Part shown: positions 14,912 to 17,364 of the stretch, piece by piece
How the letters are laid out: each line of letters starts with the position of its first letter
Position numbering within the stretch: position 1 is the stretch's first letter
Assembly: GCA_016296195.1 (NCBI GenBank)
Contig: JAEDJU010000013.1
Location: forward strand, 1 to 17,364
Direction: 5' to 3'
Length of the DNA stretch: 17,364 bases
DNA from: Candidatus Methanomethylophilaceae archaeon
Lineage (GTDB): Archaea > Thermoplasmatota > Thermoplasmata > Methanomassiliicoccales > Methanomethylophilaceae
Program-made: the position numbers and the translations under genes
The notes under the pieces: generated by a model
Database searches by the model: none
Told to the model about the DNA's origin: nothing
Seen by the model: only the letters and a program-made list of their open reading frames with translations

Positions 14912-15150
14912 TTCTTGGAGGCAAGTAAAGATCGCTAAACGACAAGTAGCATGGATCTGCGGCGAGAACGGTTCGAAGAACTCGGATGCGACAGAGAAAG
15001 ACTGGTCGATGGACACTTGTCTCTTGTTTGCATGAGATCACCGCCGTTCGCAAGACTCGACTGATGACCGCAACAAACAGGCACGAATGCCACCTTATCC
15101 CCTCCGGGGATCGATAGGTGAGGACCGGATTTTTCCATAGGACCGGTCCG
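14912..15150 (+). ncRNA. Candidate structured small RNA or apt leader, unassigned
   Basis: The segment follows a strong TATA box and holds several hairpins: GTTC-GAA-GAAC near 14972, GGCA-CGAA-TGCC (15080-15091), a stem CACCT...AGGTG (15091-15120) enclosing TCCCC-TCC-GGGGA, and GACCGG...CCGGTC (15123-15148) whose loop contains T5. I could not match it to SRP RNA, RNase P RNA, 5S rRNA or a C/D box RNA, although one TGATGA is present at 15063. A competing reading is a 37-codon frame from the ATG at 14951 to the stop at 15064 (MDLRRERFEELGCDRERL...). Its nearest GGAGG (14917-14921) lies 29 nt away, too far for normal initiation. Another frame beginning at an ATC 9 nt after GGAGG is open for 34 codons but lacks a normal start. 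Confidence 0.35.
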
Positions 15151-15207
15151 TTCCCGGGTTGTACAATTCCATCATCTCAGGTATGTGATGTCCCGCACTT
15201 GGCACGG

Positions 15208-15225
15208 GATAAAGTACGATAAAGT
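15208..15225 (+). promoter_or_regulatory. Direct repeat just ahead of apt, candidate operator or promoter
   Basis: GATAAAGT occurs at 15208-15215 and 15218-15225, exactly 10 bp apart, one helical turn. The first copy is 24-31 nt ahead of the apt ATG, so its ATAAAG may act as a weak TATA box for a leaderless transcript, with the second copy as operator. No other promoter is visible this close to apt. Confidence 0.35.
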
Positions 15226-15238
15226 GATTCGGTATGGC

Positions 15239-15763
15239 ATGAGCGATCTGAAAGATTTCGTCACAACCATCCCCGACTTCCCGAAGCCCGGGATAATGTT
15301 CAGAGACATCACGACCATCGTCAACAGCGGAGAGGGACTGAAACTGGCCATCGACCAGCTCCTCGATGCCATCAAGGACCTGGATTTCGACCTCGTCGTC
15401 GGATCCGAATCCAGGGGATTCGTTTTCGGAACACCCGTCGCATACGAGCGCGGAAAGGGATTCGTCCTCGTCCGCAAGAAGGGAAAACTCCCGAGGGAGA
15501 CCATCTCCGAGAGCTACGACCTGGAGTACGGATCCGCAACCCTCGAGATGCACAAGGACGCCATCAAGCCCGGACAGAAGGTCGTCATCGTGGATGACCT
15601 CATAGCGACCGGCGGAACCACCGAGGCCATCGTCAAGATGGTGGAGAAGGAGGGAGGGGAGGTCGTGAAGATCCTCTTCGTCATGGAACTCGCCGGACTC
15701 AAGGGAAGGGAGAAGCTGAAGGGATACGACGTCACATCCCTGATCACGTACGAGGGTGCCTGA
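15239..15763 (+). CDS. apt: Adenine phosphoribosyltransferase
   Basis: Apt joins adenine to PRPP to make AMP in cytosolic purine salvage. The product is 174 aa, the usual length. The N-terminus MSDLKDFVTTIPDFPKPGIM followed by FRDIT is the standard Apt opening. GSESRGFVFG is the loop around the substrate site, and the PRPP-binding motif VVIVDDLIATGGT spans residues 115-127 with acidic D119 and D120. The frame can be opened at an ATG at 15185, but those extra 18 residues are not family-like, so the ATG at 15239 is chosen. It has no strong Shine-Dalgarno sequence and may be leaderless. The next gene begins one base after its stop. Substrate could be another purine base, since archaeal phosphoribosyltransferases vary. 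Confidence 0.93.
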   Translation: MSDLKDFVTTIPDFPKPGIMFRDITTIVNSGEGLKLAIDQLLDAIKDLDFDLVVGSESRGFVFGTPVAYERGKGFVLVRKKGKLPRETISESYDLEYGSATLEMHKDAIKPGQKVVIVDDLIATGGTTEAIVKMVEKEGGEVVKILFVMELAGLKGREKLKGYDVTSLITYEGA

Positions 15764-15764
15764 G

Positions 15765-16265
15765 ATGAAGGTCACAAGTGCAGGTATCGTCGACGGTTTC
15801 CTCCTGGACAAGTACGGCGTCAAGGGGAACATGTTCGTGAACGGCATGCCCGGGCTTTCCATGCCCTTCGAGATCGAGGATGCACCCGAGGGAACCAAGA
15901 GCTTCGCGGTCGTCTTCGATGACTACGATGCCATCCCCGTCAGCGGATTCTGCTGGATCCACTGGATCGCATGCGACATCAAGAAGACATCCGTCAAGGA
16001 GGGTGAGTCCCACAACTCCCCGGACTTCACGGAGGGATGCAACAGCTGGCACGGCATCGCCGACCGTCTGACACGCGAGCAGGCCGTCGGATACGGTGGA
16101 CCCGCACCGCCCAACTGCACCCACAGATACACCCTCAAGGTCTACGCCCTGGACACGGAGCTCGGACTCGAGAGGGGATTCTTCCTCAACGACCTCTACT
16201 TCGCCATGAAGGGACACATCCTCGCTCATGCGGAGACGGTCGGAAAGTACTCCCCCAAGGAGTGA
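15765..16265 (+). CDS. PEBP family protein (YbhB/YbcL, Raf kinase inhibitor-like)
   Basis: The 166-aa protein has the phosphatidylethanolamine-binding fold. Characteristic elements are FAVVFDDYDAIP (48-59), the His-Trp pair in CWIHWIACDI (H66, W67), NSWHGIAD (93-100) and GYGGPAPP followed by HRYTLKVYALD (109-130). These line the anion or ligand pocket in the family. The usual DPDAP is DYDAIP here. No signal peptide is present, so it is cytosolic. The biological role of prokaryotic members is unknown. The ATG at 15765 lies one base after the apt stop with GAGGGTG 6 nt upstream, so it is translationally coupled to apt. A GTG at 15756 would add three residues. A 9-bp hairpin with one bulge follows the stop. 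Confidence 0.9.
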   Translation: MKVTSAGIVDGFLLDKYGVKGNMFVNGMPGLSMPFEIEDAPEGTKSFAVVFDDYDAIPVSGFCWIHWIACDIKKTSVKEGESHNSPDFTEGCNSWHGIADRLTREQAVGYGGPAPPNCTHRYTLKVYALDTELGLERGFFLNDLYFAMKGHILAHAETVGKYSPKE

Positions 16266-16273
16266 TCACAAAC

Positions 16274-16298
16274 ACCGGGCGGCATGATTGCCCCCGGT
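16274..16298 (+). terminator. Terminator-like hairpin after the apt-PEBP operon
   Basis: ACCGGG and GGC pair with GCC and CCCGGT around a 6-nt loop, with a single bulged C, giving 9 bp. It starts 8 nt after the PEBP stop codon. No long T-run follows, so its efficiency is uncertain. Confidence 0.5.
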
Positions 16299-16341
16299 AC
16301 ATTCCCCAGACCTCGATATCCCTTATAGAAATACATCATTA

Positions 16342-16418
16342 TGGCGGCCCCGCCGGGATTCGAACCCGAGTTGTTGGTTCCGAAGGCCAACAGGATAAAT
16401 CCACTACCCCACGGGGCC
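16342..16418 (-). tRNA. tRNA-Arg, anticodon TCG
   Basis: On the minus strand the acceptor strands GGCCCCG and CGGGGCC pair perfectly, followed by discriminator G and an encoded CCA. The D arm has GGGT/TCCT with A14, G18G19, A20 and A21. The T arm is TCGGG-TTCGAAT-CCCGG. The anticodon loop reads CTTCGGA, giving anticodon TCG (codon CGA; wobble may extend this). A20 and C35 fit arginine identity. The anticodon stem TTGGC/ACCAA has a C31-A39 mismatch next to the loop. The variable loop is short, arguing against Ser or Leu. A TATA-like box lies 26-32 nt upstream. No intron is seen. Confidence 0.88.
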
Positions 16419-16443
16419 ACACACCCGCATTAATCAACACCAC

Positions 16444-16450
16444 GATAAAA
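16444..16450 (-). promoter_or_regulatory. TATA-like box of the tRNA-Arg gene
   Basis: The minus strand reads TTTTATC, 26-32 nt ahead of the mature 5' end of the tRNA, the expected archaeal spacing. The same bases read ATAAAA on the plus strand, 23-28 nt before the alternative hypE start at 16473. Confidence 0.5.
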
Positions 16451-16483
16451 CCCTGCCTATCGGAAGTATCGGATGACAATTCC

Positions 16484-16488
16484 TATAT
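16484..16488 (+). promoter_or_regulatory. TATA-like element of hypE
   Basis: TATAT begins 28 nt ahead of the ATG at 16512, which has no Shine-Dalgarno sequence. This spacing fits a leaderless hypE transcript and supports that start. Confidence 0.4.
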
Positions 16489-16511
16489 CCGACCGCGAAG
16501 ATTCGCCGTTC

Positions 16512-17364
16512 ATGCCGAAGGTGATTATGAATCATGGTGCCGGCGGAGAGCTCATGCAGGAGTTCCTCTCCAAGCACATCACTAGCCATTTCCCCAAGAT
16601 GAAAGCGGACGTCCCCCTGGATTCCATGGATGATTCCGCCGTCGTCGACGATGTCGTCTTCACCATTGACGGACACACCGTCAAACCGCTGTTCTTCCCC
16701 GGAGGTGACATCGGGAAGATATCCGTCGCAGGTACCGTCAACGACATATCCGTCATGGGTGCGACACCCATCGCCCTCGGCTGCTCCGTGATCATGGAGG
16801 AGGGTCTCGACATAGATGTCGTGGACAGGGTCATGGACAGTATGGGCAGGACCGCGGAGGGATGCGGTGTACCCATCGCGACCGGAGACACGAAGGTCGT
16901 GGAGGCCGGAGCCGTTGACCAGATGGTCATGTCAACCTCCGCCATCGGTAAGAGATCCCAATACCTGGACTCCAACCTGGCGAAGGCCGCCGAGTACAGG
17001 AAGGTGGACAACAGATGGTGCACCGACTCCAACGTGAGACCCGGGGACGCCATCATCGTCTCAGGTTACGTCGGTGACCACGGGGTCGCCCTCCTGTCCT
17101 TCCGCGAGGGATACGGATTCGAGAGCGAGGTCCAGAGCGACGTCGCCCCCCTGAACAAGATGATCGCCGAGGGACTGAAGGTCGGAGGGATCGTGGCCAT
17201 GAAGGACCCCACCCGCGGAGGACTCGCCAACACCCTGAACGAGTGGTGCTCCAAGTCACACATCGGAATGGAGATTGAGTACTCCTCCATCCCCCTGAGA
17301 GACGGTGTGGTCAATGCATGCGATCTCCTCGGTATCGATCCCCTGAGCATCGGAAACGAGGGGA
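16512..17364 (+). CDS. hypE: Hydrogenase maturation protein HypE, 5' part, cut by the window edge
   Basis: HypE dehydrates the carbamoyl group passed to its C-terminal cysteine by HypF, making the cyanide ligand of the [NiFe]-hydrogenase active site. About 284 of a usual 330-340 residues are visible. Signatures are MNHGAGGELM (6-15), DSMDDSAVV (37-45), the ATP-binding GTVNDISVMGA (74-84), GDTKVV (125-130) and DPTRGGLA near 235. This is the PurM/SelD-type ATPase fold. The C-terminal PRIC motif with the acceptor cysteine is outside the window. The start at 16512 gives MPKVIMNHGAGG, the family-like N-terminus. An in-frame ATG at 16473 would add 13 residues. hypE is divergent from the tRNA-Arg gene. 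It implies [NiFe]-hydrogenases in this organism, as expected for a hydrogenotrophic methanogen. Confidence 0.95.
   Translation, partial: MPKVIMNHGAGGELMQEFLSKHITSHFPKMKADVPLDSMDDSAVVDDVVFTIDGHTVKPLFFPGGDIGKISVAGTVNDISVMGATPIALGCSVIMEEGLDIDVVDRVMDSMGRTAEGCGVPIATGDTKVVEAGAVDQMVMSTSAIGKRSQYLDSNLAKAAEYRKVDNRWCTDSNVRPGDAIIVSGYVGDHGVALLSFREGYGFESEVQSDVAPLNKMIAEGLKVGGIVAMKDPTRGGLANTLNEWCSKSHIGMEIEYSSIPLRDGVVNACDLLGIDPLSIGNEG

Larger units (their letters stand above)
14746..15238 (+). other. Intergenic region with terminator, promoter and hairpin-rich transcript candidate
   Basis: About 490 nt separate the SPFH gene from apt. In order it holds the operon terminator (14753-14775), an AT-rich stretch with an inverted repeat (14842-14854), a TATA box (14885-14893), a hairpin-rich segment (about 14912-15150), and apt control elements (15208-15225). 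No ORF longer than 40 codons is convincing on either strand. Confidence 0.6.

Noticed and set aside
14935..15138. Minus-strand frame of 67 codons in the intergenic region before apt
   Set aside because: Ser/Arg-rich with no ribosome site or TATA box on that strand, and it runs opposite to the strong plus-strand TATA box.
14912..15150. SRP RNA, RNase P RNA or C/D box RNA as identity of the hairpin-rich segment
   Set aside because: I could not find the conserved SRP apical motif, RNase P core motifs, or paired C and D boxes. A lone TGATGA at 15063 is not enough.
1..17364. CRISPR array, insertion sequence, prophage or integrase
   Set aside because: I saw no regularly spaced repeats, transposase or integrase motifs, or long terminal inverted repeats anywhere in the window.

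Overview
The window looks like the chromosome of an archaeon. It holds a group II chaperonin (thermosome), an archaeal-style tRNA with encoded CCA, TATA boxes about 25-30 nt ahead of several genes, and apparently leaderless genes. It also holds bacterial-type DnaK/GrpE, a type III glutamine synthetase, full-length GltB and HypE. That mix, with fairly high GC and heavy AGG arginine codon use, suggests a methanogen of the Thermoplasmatota such as Methanomassiliicoccales. The taxonomic placement is inference; no phylogeny was run.

Layout. (1) 1-2663, minus strand: a chaperone block of thermosome, grpE and the 5' part of dnaK, which runs off the left edge. (2) 2833-3150, plus strand: a small TfoX N-terminal-domain protein, divergent from the thermosome. 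(3) 3264-9874, minus strand: a two-gene GS-GOGAT operon, glnN (type III glutamine synthetase) then gltB (glutamate synthase large chain), separated by 5 nt. No gltD is visible. (4) 9875-10234: a 360-nt divergent control region with nested inverted repeats. (5) 10235-14745, plus strand: five tightly packed genes, namely a TPR-like/zinc-finger protein, a zinc-ribbon protein, a four-helix membrane protein, a coiled-coil protein, and an SPFH-domain protein with two C-terminal zinc ribbons. (6) 14746-15238: a terminator, a TATA-driven, hairpin-rich stretch that may encode a small RNA, and the apt control region. (7) 15239-16265, plus strand: apt and a PEBP-family gene. (8) 16342-16418, minus strand: tRNA-Arg(UCG). 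(9) 16512-end, plus strand: hypE, running off the right edge.

How the genes work together. Thermosome plus DnaK/GrpE form a protein-folding block. GlnN and GltB together assimilate ammonium into glutamate. HypE implies [NiFe]-hydrogenase maturation elsewhere in the genome. The five-gene SPFH cluster is the best candidate for a poorly described system. Its parts (zinc ribbons, small membrane protein, coiled coil, SPFH protein ending in zinc ribbons) resemble the bacterial PspA-YdjGHI type of envelope-stress module, but no recognisable PspA is present. A membrane-associated stress or scaffold role is inference from this architecture.
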